From Psychroflexus salis (lineage in GTDB: Bacteria; Bacteroidota; Bacteroidia; Flavobacteriales; Flavobacteriaceae), in contig NZ_BMGL01000004.1 of assembly GCF_014640175.1 (NCBI RefSeq), positions 161,383-225,382 on the forward strand: a DNA stretch of 64,000 bases. The letters run 5' to 3'. The notes under the pieces are model-generated. The model searched no databases, was not told where the DNA came from, and was given only the letters and a program-made list of their open reading frames with translations. Positions within the stretch are counted from its first letter, which is position 1, and each line of letters opens with the position of its first letter. Of this stretch, positions 49,435 through 58,950 are shown one piece after another. The position numbers and the translations under genes are program-made.

Positions 49435-51504
49435 ATGAAGAATTATTACATGCTTTTTTGTGGATTGCTCTTTACAATTTTTTGTTTTTCACAACAGCAA
49501 GATACTACACAAATTAGTGAAGTTGTTGTACAAGGTAAATCTAGAATAAATGAAATTCAAAAATCTTCTTTACCCTTACATTTTATAAATAGCCAAGAAA
49601 TTAACCGTACAGACCCAACAATAATTACCCCTATTCTTAATCGAGTTCCAGGAGTTTATATGCAACAAGGGGCGTTAAATACTAATCGAATTACGATTCG
49701 AGGTGTTGGTGCGCGATCACAATTTTCAACGAATCGTTTAAAAGCATATTTAAATAACATACCACTAACTTCTGCTAACGGTGAAACTATTTTAGACGAT
49801 TTAGATTTAGCAATATTGGAAAATATAGAAATTTCGAAAGGGCCTAATAATACTCAATTTGGTGCCGATGTAGGTGGTGTAATTCAACTAAAAGCCAAAC
49901 AATTGTCTAAGGAACAAAATTTTCTTAGTTACGCTAATTTGTTGGGGAGTTATGGATTAGAAAAGCAAAGCTTACAAGCTGGGCATAAAAGTAAGGATAA
50001 ACAATTTTTAGTAAGTTATCACAATTTGCAACAAGATGGATTTAGGGCAAATAGCGACTATAAAAGAGAATCTTTAAATTTGATGAGCGAATTCTATACC
50101 AACCCAAATACAAGTTTTAAATTTATAGGAGTGTTTACCGATTTAAAAGCTTTTATACCAAGCTCAATAACACAAGAAGATTTAGAAAACAACCCTAGTG
50201 TAGCCGCATCTAATTGGAGCGCTGCACAAGGATTTGAATCCTATAAACGTGGACTTTTTGGCATAACTGCCGAACAAAAAATTACAGAAGGTTTGCAAAA
50301 TGAAACTAGTTTATTTACAAATTTTAAAGAAGCTTACGAACCACGACCTTTCGATATTTTAGACGAAAGTACTTTTGGCCTGGGCTTACGAACCAATTTT
50401 CAATTAGATTTTAGTTTAATTCAGTTACCATCCAAATTAAACTTTGGGCTAGAATTAATGCAAGAGTGGCACGCTACATCAAACTACGAAAATTTATATG
50501 AAGATTTTCCAAATCAAGGTAGTGTTCAAGGCAATTTGTTTTTCAACATCGATCAAATTCGAAATTATCAAAACTATTTTGCAGCATTAGTTATAGAGCT
50601 TAATCCTAAACTTAACCTAGAAACAGGATTGAGTATTAACTCTACTTCCTTCGAAATAAAAGACCGTTTTTTAAACAACGGAATAGACCAAACTAGTAAG
50701 CATCGTTATGAAACTACATTTAATCCACGACTTGGGCTTAATTATCAATTTGTGCAAAATCAATTTCTGTTTGCCAATATAAGTCGAGGTTTTTCAGTGC
50801 CTACAGTTGCAGAAAGCCTAACGCCTAGCGGAATATTAAATACAGATTTAAAGCCAGAAAATGCTTGGAATTACGAAGTAGGGACAAGGTTAAATTTCTT
50901 AAACAATAGTGTGTATACAGAACTAAACCTATTTAGTTTGCAAGTAGATAATTTACTGGTTGCCAGAAGAACTGCAGAAGATCAATTTCTAGGAATCAAT
51001 GCAGGAAAAACTATTCATAATGGTTTAGAAAGTTTACTAAAAGGCAATATAAATTATGCTGAAATTATTTTGCAACCCTACTTTTCTGGTACTTTCAATT
51101 TTTTTGAGTTTGATGAATTTATAGATAGAGAAAACAACTTTAGTGGAAACGACCTAACCGGAATTCCCAATATGCAGTTAAATTTGGGTGTAGATTTATC
51201 TTGGAAAAATCTTCAAGTCTTCACCAATTGGAGTTATGTGGGTGAAATTCCTTTAAATGATGCTAATTCTTTATATGCTGATTCTTACCGACTGCTAAAC
51301 TTTAAAGTAGCTTATCAATTAGATATTAAGGATTTGTTCGAAATTCAATTTAATGCAGGAATAAATAATGCTTTAAACGAAAAATATGCGGCAAGTATTT
51401 TACCAAATGCTGTTGGATTTGGCAATTCACCAGCTCGTTTTTATTATCCTGGTTTACCCCGAAATTATTTTTTTGGCGCACAGATTAATTATAATTTTGA
51501 GTAA
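49435..51504 (+). CDS. TonB-dependent outer-membrane receptor
   Basis: The 689-aa protein has a signal peptide (NYYMLFCGLLFTIFCFSQ), directly followed by a plug domain with the TonB-box-like ISEVVVQGKSR, ILNRVPGVYMQQGALNTNRITIRGVGARS and ILENIEISKGPNNTQFGADVGGVIQL, then a 22-stranded-type barrel with late motifs SRGFSVPTVAESLTPSGILNTDLKPENAWNYE-like (SRGFSVPTVAESL) and a terminal QINYNFE. No CarboxypepD domain, unlike the receptor at 18473. Resembles iron-complex (FecA/siderophore) receptors, but no regulator or partner is adjacent. Convergent overlap of 16 bp with aroB. Confidence 0.92.
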   Translation: MKNYYMLFCGLLFTIFCFSQQQDTTQISEVVVQGKSRINEIQKSSLPLHFINSQEINRTDPTIITPILNRVPGVYMQQGALNTNRITIRGVGARSQFSTNRLKAYLNNIPLTSANGETILDDLDLAILENIEISKGPNNTQFGADVGGVIQLKAKQLSKEQNFLSYANLLGSYGLEKQSLQAGHKSKDKQFLVSYHNLQQDGFRANSDYKRESLNLMSEFYTNPNTSFKFIGVFTDLKAFIPSSITQEDLENNPSVAASNWSAAQGFESYKRGLFGITAEQKITEGLQNETSLFTNFKEAYEPRPFDILDESTFGLGLRTNFQLDFSLIQLPSKLNFGLELMQEWHATSNYENLYEDFPNQGSVQGNLFFNIDQIRNYQNYFAALVIELNPKLNLETGLSINSTSFEIKDRFLNNGIDQTSKHRYETTFNPRLGLNYQFVQNQFLFANISRGFSVPTVAESLTPSGILNTDLKPENAWNYEVGTRLNFLNNSVYTELNLFSLQVDNLLVARRTAEDQFLGINAGKTIHNGLESLLKGNINYAEIILQPYFSGTFNFFEFDEFIDRENNFSGNDLTGIPNMQLNLGVDLSWKNLQVFTNWSYVGEIPLNDANSLYADSYRLLNFKVAYQLDIKDLFEIQFNAGINNALNEKYAASILPNAVGFGNSPARFYYPGLPRNYFFGAQINYNFE

Positions 51505-52559
51505 TAATTAAAAGCTTCTAAAATTAAATCGTTTTCTACTTGTTGGTCTATGCTGCAATTTCCAATGTTGTTTAACAGCACAAAATTAATTTGAGCTCCT
51601 TTGTTTTTTTTGTCAAATTTAAGAAGTTGAATAATTTCATCTATATCTTTAGCATTGAATTGAACCGCTTTATAGGTAGTTGAAATTACTTTAGAAATTT
51701 GTTCTAATTCATTTTTGTTTAATTGAAGCTTTTTGTGTGATAAATAACTTTCTAGCACCATGCCTATAGCAATAGCTTCGCCATGCAACAATCTTTTTTT
51801 ATCTTCATTTAACATAAAGTAAGATTCGATAGCATGCCCTAATGTATGGCCAAAGTTTAAGGTTTTGCGTTCATTTTTTTCAAAAGGATCCGCTTCAACA
51901 ATATTGCATTTAATCTGTACAGAATCGTATATTAATTGCATTAAAAATGCAGCATCATAATTATGTAATTTTTCAAAATAAGAAAAATAGGGTTGGCTGT
52001 AAATTATACCGTGCTTAATCATTTCAGCTAAACCACTTCTATATTCTTCAATGGGTAAACTAGTTAAAAAATCAGTATGAATCAGCACCATTTTAGGTAA
52101 GACAATAGTGCCAATTTGGTTTTTTAGGTGCCCCAAGTCAATTCCATTTTTACCACCTAAAGAAGCATCTACCATTCCTAAAAGTGAAGTAGGGACATGA
52201 ATAAAATCGATACCACGCCTAAAAGTACTCGCAATAAATCCACCTAAATCGGTAACAACACCACCGCCTAAATTAAGGATTAAACTATTGCGGTCTGCTC
52301 CTAAATCAGACAAAGCTTTCCAAGTTTCGTTGCAAACGGATATGTTCTTAGATTCTTCGCCGGGTTCAATTTCTATGACTTCAATTTTTAAATTGGTCGA
52401 TAATTTTTCTAAAAGTAGATAAGCCACTTTTTGATGAACGTTGGTATCAGTAAAAATAAAAACCGAAGAATAACTACCATTCTGAAGCTGAAGGTTTAGC
52501 GCTTTATAAATTTCATCACCAAAGTAAATTTTGCTTTCGCCTAATTGCAAAGATTTCAT
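51489..52559 (-). CDS. aroB: 3-dehydroquinate synthase
   Basis: Second step of the shikimate pathway. The 356-aa NAD/zinc enzyme shows NLGGGVVTDLGGFIASTFRRG, FIHVPTSLLGMVDASLGGKNGIDL, EMIKHGIIY, and the zinc-binding NFGHTLGHAIE and LLHGEAIAIGM. Full length. The 3' end overlaps the convergent TonB receptor gene by 16 bp. Divergent from the proline dehydrogenase gene; no clear -7 element for aroB seen. Confidence 0.96.
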   Translation of the reverse strand: MKSLQLGESKIYFGDEIYKALNLQLQNGSYSSVFIFTDTNVHQKVAYLLLEKLSTNLKIEVIEIEPGEESKNISVCNETWKALSDLGADRNSLILNLGGGVVTDLGGFIASTFRRGIDFIHVPTSLLGMVDASLGGKNGIDLGHLKNQIGTIVLPKMVLIHTDFLTSLPIEEYRSGLAEMIKHGIIYSQPYFSYFEKLHNYDAAFLMQLIYDSVQIKCNIVEADPFEKNERKTLNFGHTLGHAIESYFMLNEDKKRLLHGEAIAIGMVLESYLSHKKLQLNKNELEQISKVISTTYKAVQFNAKDIDEIIQLLKFDKKNKGAQINFVLLNNIGNCSIDQQVENDLILEAFNYYSKL

Positions 52560-52626
52560 AATTATAAACTTGAAATAATGTTGCTAAAATAAGGCCAATA
52601 ATGCTAATTATACTTAATTCTATTAA

Positions 52627-52634
52627 TATATTTG
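52627..52634 (+). promoter_or_regulatory. Promoter -7 element of the proline dehydrogenase operon
   Basis: TATATTTG matches TAnnTTTG, ending 18 bp before the ATG at 52653. No clear -33 TTG. Confidence 0.55.
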
Positions 52635-52652
52635 AAACGCAAAATTTAAAAT

Positions 52653-53846
52653 ATGATCGATACTAAAATATTTAATAATACAAAGGATGCCTTTGCATTA
52701 AAATCTGATTCAGATTTAGACCGCTCTTTGTTCATTTTTAGGCTAATGAGCATTCCTTTTTTGGTACCATTACTTACTTTTTTTACCAATTTATCTTTAA
52801 AATTAAAGCTTCCTGTAGAGTGGGTCATTCGAAAAACGATTTTCGCCCAATTTTGTGGTGGCGAATCGCAAGAGGAAAGCCTTCCTTTGGTAAAACTTAT
52901 GTATACTAAAAAAGTTCATAGTGTGCTGGATTATTCGGTTGAAGGAAAAAGCACAGAAGATGAGTTTGATAAGGCTGCTAAAAACAAAATTGATATTATA
53001 AAGTTTGCTTCTAAAGCTAAAGAAATTCCTTTTGCTGTAGCCAAACCTACGGGTTTAGGTAGGTTTGAAATCTGGGAAAAAGTAACAAGTAAAGAACCGC
53101 TGTCTGATGAAGAAGAAAAGGAATGGAAACGCATCCAAGCTCGTTTTGAAAGTGTTTGCGAAGCAGCATATCAACACAACACTAAATTGTTAATCGATGC
53201 TGAAGAATCCTGGATGCAAGATGCAGCTGATGATTTGTGCGAAGAAATGATGAAAAAATACAATCAAAAGGAAGTTATTATTTACAACACATTGCAATGT
53301 TACCGATGGGATCGGCTTTCTTATGTAAAAGAAATGCATGATAATGCAAATGCAAGTAATTATAAATTAGGTTTTAAAATTGTTCGTGGTGCATACATGG
53401 AAAAAGAAAACAAAAGGGCTAAGCGCAAAGGTTATTCCACACCAATTTGCGAAGATAAAGAAGCTACCGATGTTAATTTTAATGCAGTAATGACTTATTG
53501 CTTGGACAATGTAGAAGATATTTGGATGTTTATTGGAACCCATAACGAAGTAAGTAGTTATATGGCCTTGCAGCTTATGGGACAAAAAGAAATTAAATCT
53601 AACGACGATAGAATTTGGTTTGGCCAGCTTTACGGAATGAGCGATCATATTAGTTACAATATTGCAGGGGTAAACTCCAATGCCATTAAACTTTTGCCTT
53701 TTGGCCCAATAAAAGACGTTGTACCGTATTTAATTAGAAGAGCAGAAGAAAACTCGTCTGTTCAAGGTGAAGCTGGAAGAGAATTAGCCTTACTAAAAGA
53801 AGAGAAACAGAGAAGGGAAGGACAGTATGTAAAACGTGTTGAATAA
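52653..53846 (+). CDS. Proline dehydrogenase
   Basis: Oxidises proline to pyrroline-5-carboxylate with FAD. The 397-aa single-domain (PutB-like) enzyme shows FAVAKPTGLGRFEIWEKV, LLIDAEESWMQDAADDL, YNTLQCYRWDRLSYV, LGFKIVRGAYMEKENKRA, FIGTHNEVSSYMA, and the substrate-binding FGPIKDVVPYLIRRAEENSSV (the YLxRRxxEN motif). The aldehyde dehydrogenase half of PutA is not present in this gene or next to it. It shares a 1-bp stop-start overlap (TAATG) with the DinB gene downstream. Confidence 0.95.
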   Translation: MIDTKIFNNTKDAFALKSDSDLDRSLFIFRLMSIPFLVPLLTFFTNLSLKLKLPVEWVIRKTIFAQFCGGESQEESLPLVKLMYTKKVHSVLDYSVEGKSTEDEFDKAAKNKIDIIKFASKAKEIPFAVAKPTGLGRFEIWEKVTSKEPLSDEEEKEWKRIQARFESVCEAAYQHNTKLLIDAEESWMQDAADDLCEEMMKKYNQKEVIIYNTLQCYRWDRLSYVKEMHDNANASNYKLGFKIVRGAYMEKENKRAKRKGYSTPICEDKEATDVNFNAVMTYCLDNVEDIWMFIGTHNEVSSYMALQLMGQKEIKSNDDRIWFGQLYGMSDHISYNIAGVNSNAIKLLPFGPIKDVVPYLIRRAEENSSVQGEAGRELALLKEEKQRREGQYVKRVE

Positions 53847-54361
53847 TGAAAAAAAGTGACCTTACACCATCTGAATATCATCCATACTATGAAACTTATT
53901 TAAAAAAAGTAGATGCTTCGACTCAACTTTTAGTAAGTCTTGAAAGCAGCCTAATTTCTACCACTACTTTCTTTGCAAGTTTACCTAAAGATAAATTACG
54001 GCATCGGTATGCAGAAGATAAATGGACACCCAAAGAAATTTTACAACACATTATCGATACTGAACGTATTTTTACTTACCGAGCCTTAAGAATTTCTAGA
54101 AATGATACCACAGAACTGCCGGGTTTTGATGAAAATGCCTATGTTCCCCCATCGCAAGCCAATCAAAAAAACTTGAGTCAACTTCTAGATGAATTTTCAA
54201 GCTTAAAAAAAGCTAGTATTAGTTTGTACAAAGGTTTTAACAAAGCAATGTTAACAAAACTAGGTAAAGCGAGTGGAAGCCCTATTAGCGTTAGAGCAAT
54301 ACCTTTTATTTTAATTGGACATGAATTACACCATATACAAGTTATTAAAGATCGATATTAG
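53846..54361 (+). CDS. DinB family protein
   Basis: The 171-aa protein has the DinB four-helix layout with three metal-ligand-like His positions: ILQHIIDTERIF, and GHELHHIQVIKDRY near the C-terminus (HxxxH-like). Many Bacteroidota carry numerous such proteins; some are thiol transferases, most are unassigned. ATG overlaps the proline dehydrogenase stop by 1 bp, so translation is coupled; the functional link is unknown. Confidence 0.88.
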   Translation: MKKSDLTPSEYHPYYETYLKKVDASTQLLVSLESSLISTTTFFASLPKDKLRHRYAEDKWTPKEILQHIIDTERIFTYRALRISRNDTTELPGFDENAYVPPSQANQKNLSQLLDEFSSLKKASISLYKGFNKAMLTKLGKASGSPISVRAIPFILIGHELHHIQVIKDRY

Positions 54362-54536
54362 TTTGTTACCAAGTAACATAAAATTTAGTAGGTCTTAAAA
54401 TACAAATTTTTAATAAAAAAATGAGTGGATATTAATGGCTTAGAAAATGATACTTTAATTAGTTTCTTATTGAAGAGTTTTTGCAGATTTTATAATTAAG
54501 TTTTATCTTTTTTATGGGAATGAAGATTTTTTTTAA

Positions 54537-55370
54537 TGCCTAAACAAGCCTTTTTATGTGGTGCCAAACGGTAATGGTGCTATAGATGTAGAATTTCAAG
54601 AAAGCTTTAAAGATTTAAGTCTAGATCAAAAAACCATATTTTCGCAGCCAAAAGAAATTTCAAGCATCAAGATGAGGCTGTACGATGAGCAGTCTTATGC
54701 TTTAAATGATTCATCTAGAGATGCTATCAAAATTAAATTTTCTGATAATTATTCTAATATCATAGATGCTAAAGATGTATTTAAATTAGAAAATGTAGAT
54801 GAAAATTTGGCTACTATACATCAAGGTAAGCTTCTAACCATAGAGCAAAGAAGTTTGCCTTCTAGTGGAGATGTTTTACCCTTGTTTGTAGATCATTACC
54901 GAACTACAGATTATGTGTTTACTCTAGATTTAGATGGCTTTGACCCAGATATGAATGTGTTTTTAGAAGATCAGTATACCAACGAACATCATTTATTAAC
55001 GGTGGGTGAGCAAAATGAAATTTACTTTAGTGTGAATAGCAATGTTAATGCTTCGAAAGCTTTTAATCGATTTAATATTGTGTTTTCGAACACAACTTTA
55101 AGCAATGATGAAGTCTTTAAAAAAGAAGACTTACGAGTTTATCCAAATCCAGTAGAGAGAGACTTACAAGTAATTCTTCCCAATCTATATGAGGGAGAAG
55201 TTGAACTACAAATTTTTGATATTCTAGGTAAAAAAATGCATCAAGAAACAATGAGATCTAATGCAGGGAAATTATCTATAAATAATTTAAATTTTAATGC
55301 TGGCACTTATATTTTACGAGTTACAGATGAAGAAGCTAATACATTCACACAAAAAGTAATAAAACGCTAA
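54537..55370 (+). pseudogene. Decayed 3' remnant of a T9SS-secreted protein gene
   Basis: The frame is open from 54537 to 55370, but there is no ATG start near the beginning and no signal peptide; the first usable start would be GTG at 54558, inside a beta-rich domain (CLNKPFYVVPNGNGAIDVEF). The product ends in an intact type A sorting domain (DLRVYPNPVERDLQVILP ... AGTYILRVTDEEANTFTQKVIKR). A protein bearing this domain cannot reach the T9SS without a Sec signal, so I read this as the 3' end of a formerly larger secreted protein. The 200 bp upstream are AT-rich with stops in all frames. Confidence 0.7.
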
Positions 55371-55392
55371 ATACTGTTATAGTTGTTTTATA

Positions 55393-55427
55393 AAAAAAGG
55401 GAAAGCATTTGATGCTTTCCCTTTTTT
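55393..55427. terminator. Bidirectional terminator between the T9SS remnant and tRNA-Met
   Basis: AAAAAAGGGAAAGCAT (55393-55408) and ATGCTTTCCCTTTTTT (55412-55427) form a perfect 16-bp stem with a TTG loop. It reads as a terminator on both strands and begins 2 bp after the tRNA 3' end on the minus strand. Confidence 0.9.
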
Positions 55428-55428
55428 G

Positions 55429-55502
55429 TAGCGTGAGCCAGAATTGAACTGGCGACCTCCGGGTTATGAATCCGACGCTCTAACCAACTGAGCTATCACG
55501 CC
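55429..55502 (-). tRNA. tRNA-Met (CAT anticodon)
   Basis: On the minus strand the 74-nt sequence folds as a cloverleaf. The acceptor GGCGTGA pairs with TCACGCT (one terminal G-T). The D-arm is GCTCAGTTGGTTAGAGC. The anticodon loop TTCATAA is flanked by TCGGA/CCCGG (one A-C mismatch). The T-arm is GCCAG-TTCAATT-CTGGC. CCA is not encoded. The first base pair G1-T72 is not the C1-A72 mismatch of bacterial initiators, so this is probably the elongator; a CAT-reading tRNA-Ile (lysidine type) is the alternative. Confidence 0.93.
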
Positions 55503-55515
55503 ATTTTTGAGTTTG

Positions 55516-55545
55516 CAAATATACAATCTTAAGTCTTTAAAACAA
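55516..55545 (-). promoter_or_regulatory. Promoter of tRNA-Met
   Basis: On the minus strand TTG (55545-55543), 19-bp spacer and TATATTTG (55523-55516), 13 bp before the tRNA 5' end. Full consensus match. Confidence 0.75.
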
Positions 55546-55638
55546 TGCACATTTTAATTTTTTCGAACTAAAAAATTTAATGCTTCGAGAATTATTTTTT
55601 ATATTGCTCAATTATATATAAAATTATACTTAAAGATA

Positions 55639-56025
55639 ATGAGTGAAAAAGTAAAATACGAGATGGAGTTTCCCATTCAGGTGTCGCCATCGCTCTTATA
55701 TCAATACATTTCTACGCCATCTGGCTTAAGCGAATGGTTTGCCGATAATGTAAACTCGAGAGGAGAGTTGTTCACGTTTATTTGGGAAGGAAGCGAAGAA
55801 CAAGCTAAATTAGTTACTAAAAAATCTGATGAAAAAATCAAATTAAAATGGGTCGAAGATGAAGATGCTCAAGCCTATTTTGAAATGCGAATACAAGTAG
55901 ACGAAATTACTAAAGATGTTTCCTTAATGATTACAGATTTTGCTTACGACGATGAAATTGACGAGGGTAAAATGTTATGGAAAAACATGGTGTCTGAATT
56001 AAAACAAATTTTAGGTTCAGCATAA
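55639..56025 (+). CDS. START-like / AHSA1-type domain protein
   Basis: The 128-aa protein shows EFPIQVSPSLLYQYISTPSGLSEWFADNV, LFTFIWEGSEEQAKLVTKK, the beta-strand pairs, and the C-terminal helix KMLWKNMVSELKQIL, an SRPBCC fold of the AHSA1/START-like kind that is widespread in Bacteroidota. The ligand is unknown; an Hsp90-cochaperone role as in Aha1 is not supported. 10 bp upstream of the class IV aminotransferase gene, likely co-transcribed. Confidence 0.85.
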   Translation: MSEKVKYEMEFPIQVSPSLLYQYISTPSGLSEWFADNVNSRGELFTFIWEGSEEQAKLVTKKSDEKIKLKWVEDEDAQAYFEMRIQVDEITKDVSLMITDFAYDDEIDEGKMLWKNMVSELKQILGSA

Positions 56026-56035
56026 TTTATTTTAT

Positions 56036-56881
56036 ATGATTCATTTAAATGGTCATTTAGTTCAAGAAAATGAAGCAAAACTAAATGTGTATAATCGCGG
56101 TTTTCAATATGGAGACGGACTTTTTGAGAGCATTCGTGTAGTAAACCGGAAAATTATGTTTTGGGAAGCTCATTACTTTAGGTTAATGTCTTCAATGCGG
56201 ATTTTAAGAATGGAAATACCTAACTCGTTCTCACCAGAAAACCTAGAACAATTTATTTTAGAACTTATTGACGCAAATCAACACACAAATCAAGCTGTAA
56301 AAGTAAAGTTTAATGTGTTTAGAAATACAGGTGGTTTATATATGCCAAACTCTAACGAAATCGGATATGTAATTAGTACAACTCCAATATCATCTCCGTT
56401 TTTTATTAAAAGTACAAATTTTATTGAAGTTGAGCTTTTTAAGGATCATTACATAAATAGTGGTTTGTTATCTACACTAAAAACCAATAATAAAATTATT
56501 CAAATTTTAGCAAGTATTTTTGCGAAAGAAAATGACTATGATAATTGCTTGTTGCTTAACGAAAATAAATCTGTTATAGAAACAACTAATGGAAACCTGT
56601 TCATTTTGAGTGGAAATAAATTAAAAACTCCAGCCTTGGATGACGGTCCTTTAAATGGTGTTATTAGAAAACAGATTATTAAAATTGTTGAAGATTTAGA
56701 TAATTACGAGATAGAGCAAGCTTCAATTTCGCCCTTCGAGCTTCAAAAAGCAGACGAATTATTTTATACCAATGCAATACAAGGTATAGTTTCGATTAAT
56801 AAATATAGAAAAAAAGAGTTTAAAACTGATTTTTCTACCCAATTAATCGGCAAATTAAATGCAAAAGCTAGAATTGAGTAA
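56036..56881 (+). CDS. Class IV pyridoxal-phosphate aminotransferase / aminodeoxychorismate lyase-like
   Basis: The 281-aa fold-type IV PLP enzyme shows YNRGFQYGDGLFESIRVVNRKIMFWEAHYFRL, the Schiff-base Lys in STLKTNNKIIQILA, NCLLLNENKSVIETTNGNLFIL, and ELFYTNAIQGIVSI. It may be a branched-chain amino-acid aminotransferase or 4-amino-4-deoxychorismate lyase (PabC); the length and DGLFESIRV favour the PabC-like group, but the call is not secure. Follows the START-like gene; convergent with YqgE. Confidence 0.85.
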   Translation: MIHLNGHLVQENEAKLNVYNRGFQYGDGLFESIRVVNRKIMFWEAHYFRLMSSMRILRMEIPNSFSPENLEQFILELIDANQHTNQAVKVKFNVFRNTGGLYMPNSNEIGYVISTTPISSPFFIKSTNFIEVELFKDHYINSGLLSTLKTNNKIIQILASIFAKENDYDNCLLLNENKSVIETTNGNLFILSGNKLKTPALDDGPLNGVIRKQIIKIVEDLDNYEIEQASISPFELQKADELFYTNAIQGIVSINKYRKKEFKTDFSTQLIGKLNAKARIE

Positions 56882-56888
56882 TTTTATT

Positions 56889-57449
56889 TTAATTGTAATT
56901 TGGGTTTTCTGGAGCATTTTGCCATATCAAGTAGTCACCCCCTTTTTTTTGAATTTCTTTTTTCCAATAAAACGAATCTTCTGCTTCAATTACTTGTTTG
57001 TAATTAACATCTTGTGCAATAATCCAGGTTTCAGACTCTATCTCATTGTAAAGTTGTTGGGCGTCCCAACCTGAATATCCTAAAAAGAATTTAATTTGAT
57101 TTTCTGTTATTTTATTTTCATTAATTAAATCAATAATAGCATTAAAAGATCCACCCCAAAATATACCTTCAATTATTTCTACACTTCCTGGAATTAGCTG
57201 AGGTACATTATGTATAAAATATAAATTATCTTGCTCAACAGGTCCTCCGTTATATAGTTTAAAGTTTACTGAAATCTCTGGAACTAAATCTTTTAAATTT
57301 AAGTCTAAAGGTTTGTTAAGTATAAAACCTACCGATCCATTTTGGTTGTGGTGAGATAGCAATATAACCGATCTATTAAAAGAAACATCTCCAATTATAG
57401 AAGGTTCCGCTACAAGCAAACTACCTTTGTTTGGCTTAAATTCTCTCAT
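56889..57449 (-). CDS. YqgE/AlgH family protein
   Basis: The 186-aa protein shows KGSLLVAEPSIIGDVSFNRSVILLSHHNQNGSVGFILNKPL, LYNGGPVEQDNLYFIHN and IKFFLGYSGWDAQQLYNEIE, which together cover the full UPF0301/AlgH family length. Biochemical role is not settled. Same orientation as HU, which is 105 bp upstream with a terminator in between, so it probably has its own transcript. Confidence 0.94.
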   Translation of the reverse strand: MREFKPNKGSLLVAEPSIIGDVSFNRSVILLSHHNQNGSVGFILNKPLDLNLKDLVPEISVNFKLYNGGPVEQDNLYFIHNVPQLIPGSVEIIEGIFWGGSFNAIIDLINENKITENQIKFFLGYSGWDAQQLYNEIESETWIIAQDVNYKQVIEAEDSFYWKKEIQKKGGDYLIWQNAPENPNYN

Positions 57450-57506
57450 TATAAAATCGTTTTATTAAAAGTAACTTGAATTTTCAAACTACACAAGAAA
57501 TCAAAA

Positions 57507-57532
57507 AAAAAGACCTTAAAAAAGGTCTTTTT
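57507..57532. terminator. Rho-independent terminator after the HU gene
   Basis: AAAAAGACCTT (57507-57517) and AAGGTCTTTTT (57522-57532) form an 11-bp stem with an AAAA loop. On the minus strand it is followed by a T-run (plus-strand A-run 57503-57506), ending the HU transcript 22 bp after its stop. Confidence 0.85.
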
Positions 57533-57554
57533 ACTATAGAATATCTAATAAAAA

Positions 57555-57827
57555 TTAATTTACAGCTTTCTGTAATTCAGACCCAGCTTTAAATTTCACT
57601 ACGTTTTTAGCAGCAATTTTAATTGTTTTTCCCGTTTGAGGGTTTCTTCCTTCTCTTGCAGCTCTTTTAGATACTGACCAAGAACCGAAACCTACTAAAG
57701 AAACACGCTCTTCTTTTTTTAATGCTCCTTCTACATTAGTTAAGAAAGATTCTAATGCTTTTTTTGCTGCTGCTTTTGAGATGCCAGCATCTTCAGCCAT
57801 TGCATCAATTAAGTTTGTTTTGTTCAT
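57555..57827 (-). CDS. HU family DNA-binding protein
   Basis: The 90-aa nucleoid protein shows MNKTNLIDAMAEDAGISKAAAKKALESF, VSLVGFGSWSVSKRAAREGRNPQTGKTIKIAAKNVVKFKAGSEL, with the PQTGK beta-arm tip (NPQTGKTI) that intercalates into DNA. Full HU length, cytoplasmic, abundant. Own promoter (57868-57897) and terminator, so a monocistronic unit. Confidence 0.96.
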   Translation of the reverse strand: MNKTNLIDAMAEDAGISKAAAKKALESFLTNVEGALKKEERVSLVGFGSWSVSKRAAREGRNPQTGKTIKIAAKNVVKFKAGSELQKAVN

Positions 57828-57867
57828 GATTAAATTTAATTATGGTTAAACGAATATTTATTCTTTA

Positions 57868-57897
57868 CAAATTTATACGGAATTCCTTACCACGCAA
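57868..57897 (-). promoter_or_regulatory. Promoter of the HU gene
   Basis: On the minus strand TTG (57897-57895), 19-bp spacer and TAAATTTG (57875-57868), 40 bp before the ATG. Full consensus match. Confidence 0.75.
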
Positions 57898-57993
57898 GGC
57901 TCAAGCAGTATTTTACCATTAATTGTTAATAACTATATTAAAATGTTGATAACTTTTAGCTGTTGAAACTAAAAAAGAGTCAACCTACTAAAT

Positions 57994-58950
57994 TTAAACG
58001 AATACAGCATCATTGCTAAGTTGGTAACCATTTAGAAAATCTGCAATATTCATTTTTCGTTTTCCTTCAGCTTTTAACTCCTCTATATAAATAATACCAT
58101 TGTTTACATAAACACCTAATCTCTTTTTTTCTAGATCGATCTCTCCTGGTCGTTTATTATGTTCTGTTATTTGGTATGTTGCTCCATAAATTTTTATTTG
58201 GATTTGTTCTCCTTTTTCAGAAAGTTGTGTCCAAGCTAGAGGAAAAGGATTTAAGCCGCGGACAAAATTATAGATTTCTTTAGCTGAATTATTCCAATTT
58301 ATTTTTGTATTCTCACGTGTTAATTTTGGTGCAGAAGGTACATCTTCATTTATATACTGACTCTTTACATTTAATTTTTTACCATCATTGGTAATTAAGT
58401 TTAAAGTCTCAATTACTAAATCACTTCCAATTACCATAAGTTTTTTATACAAACTCCCGAGCTTATCTTCTTCCGATATAGGTTGCTTTTTATTTAATAT
58501 AATTTTCCCGGTATCTATTTCTTCATCAATAAAAAAAGTTGTTACACCAGTTTCTTTTTCACCATTAATAATAGCCCAATGTATAGGAGCTGCACCTCGA
58601 TATTTTGGTAGCAGCGAAGCGTGTAAATTAAAGGTTCCAAATTTAGGATAATTCCAAATTACTTTTGGAAGCATTCGGAATGCTACTACCACAATTACAT
58701 CAGGATTCATTTTCTTTATTTGCTCTAAGAATTCATCCGATTTTAAATTGCTTGGTTGGTATACAGGTAAACCGTTTTCAATGGCATATTTCTTAACTTC
58801 AGATTGGTTTATCTTTCTCCCCCTTCCTGCTTGTTTATCTATTGCGGTAACAACACCCACAATTTCATGTTCAGAACTATTAATTTTTGCTAAGCTGGAA
58901 ACAGCAAATTCTGGGGTTCCCATAAAACAGACTTTTAAAGCTTTTTTCAT
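57994..58950 (-). CDS. fmt: Methionyl-tRNA formyltransferase
   Basis: Formylates initiator Met-tRNA. The 318-aa protein shows [46 protein letters not shown] (Asn, His of the catalytic triad), [17 protein letters not shown] (Asp) and the C-terminal OB-like tRNA-binding domain ([16 protein letters not shown]). ATG overlaps the recQ stop by 4 bp (ATGA), so it is translationally coupled at the end of the AAA-recQ-fmt unit. Confidence 0.96.
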   Translation of the reverse strand: MKKALKVCFMGTPEFAVSSLAKINSSEHEIVGVVTAIDKQAGRGRKINQSEVKKYAIENGLPVYQPSNLKSDEFLEQIKKMNPDVIVVVAFRMLPKVIWNYPKFGTFNLHASLLPKYRGAAPIHWAIINGEKETGVTTFFIDEEIDTGKIILNKKQPISEEDKLGSLYKKLMVIGSDLVIETLNLITNDGKKLNVKSQYINEDVPSAPKLTRENTKINWNNSAKEIYNFVRGLNPFPLAWTQLSEKGEQIQIKIYGATYQITEHNKRPGEIDLEKKRLGVYVNNGIIYIEELKAEGKRKMNIADFLNGYQLSNDAVFV

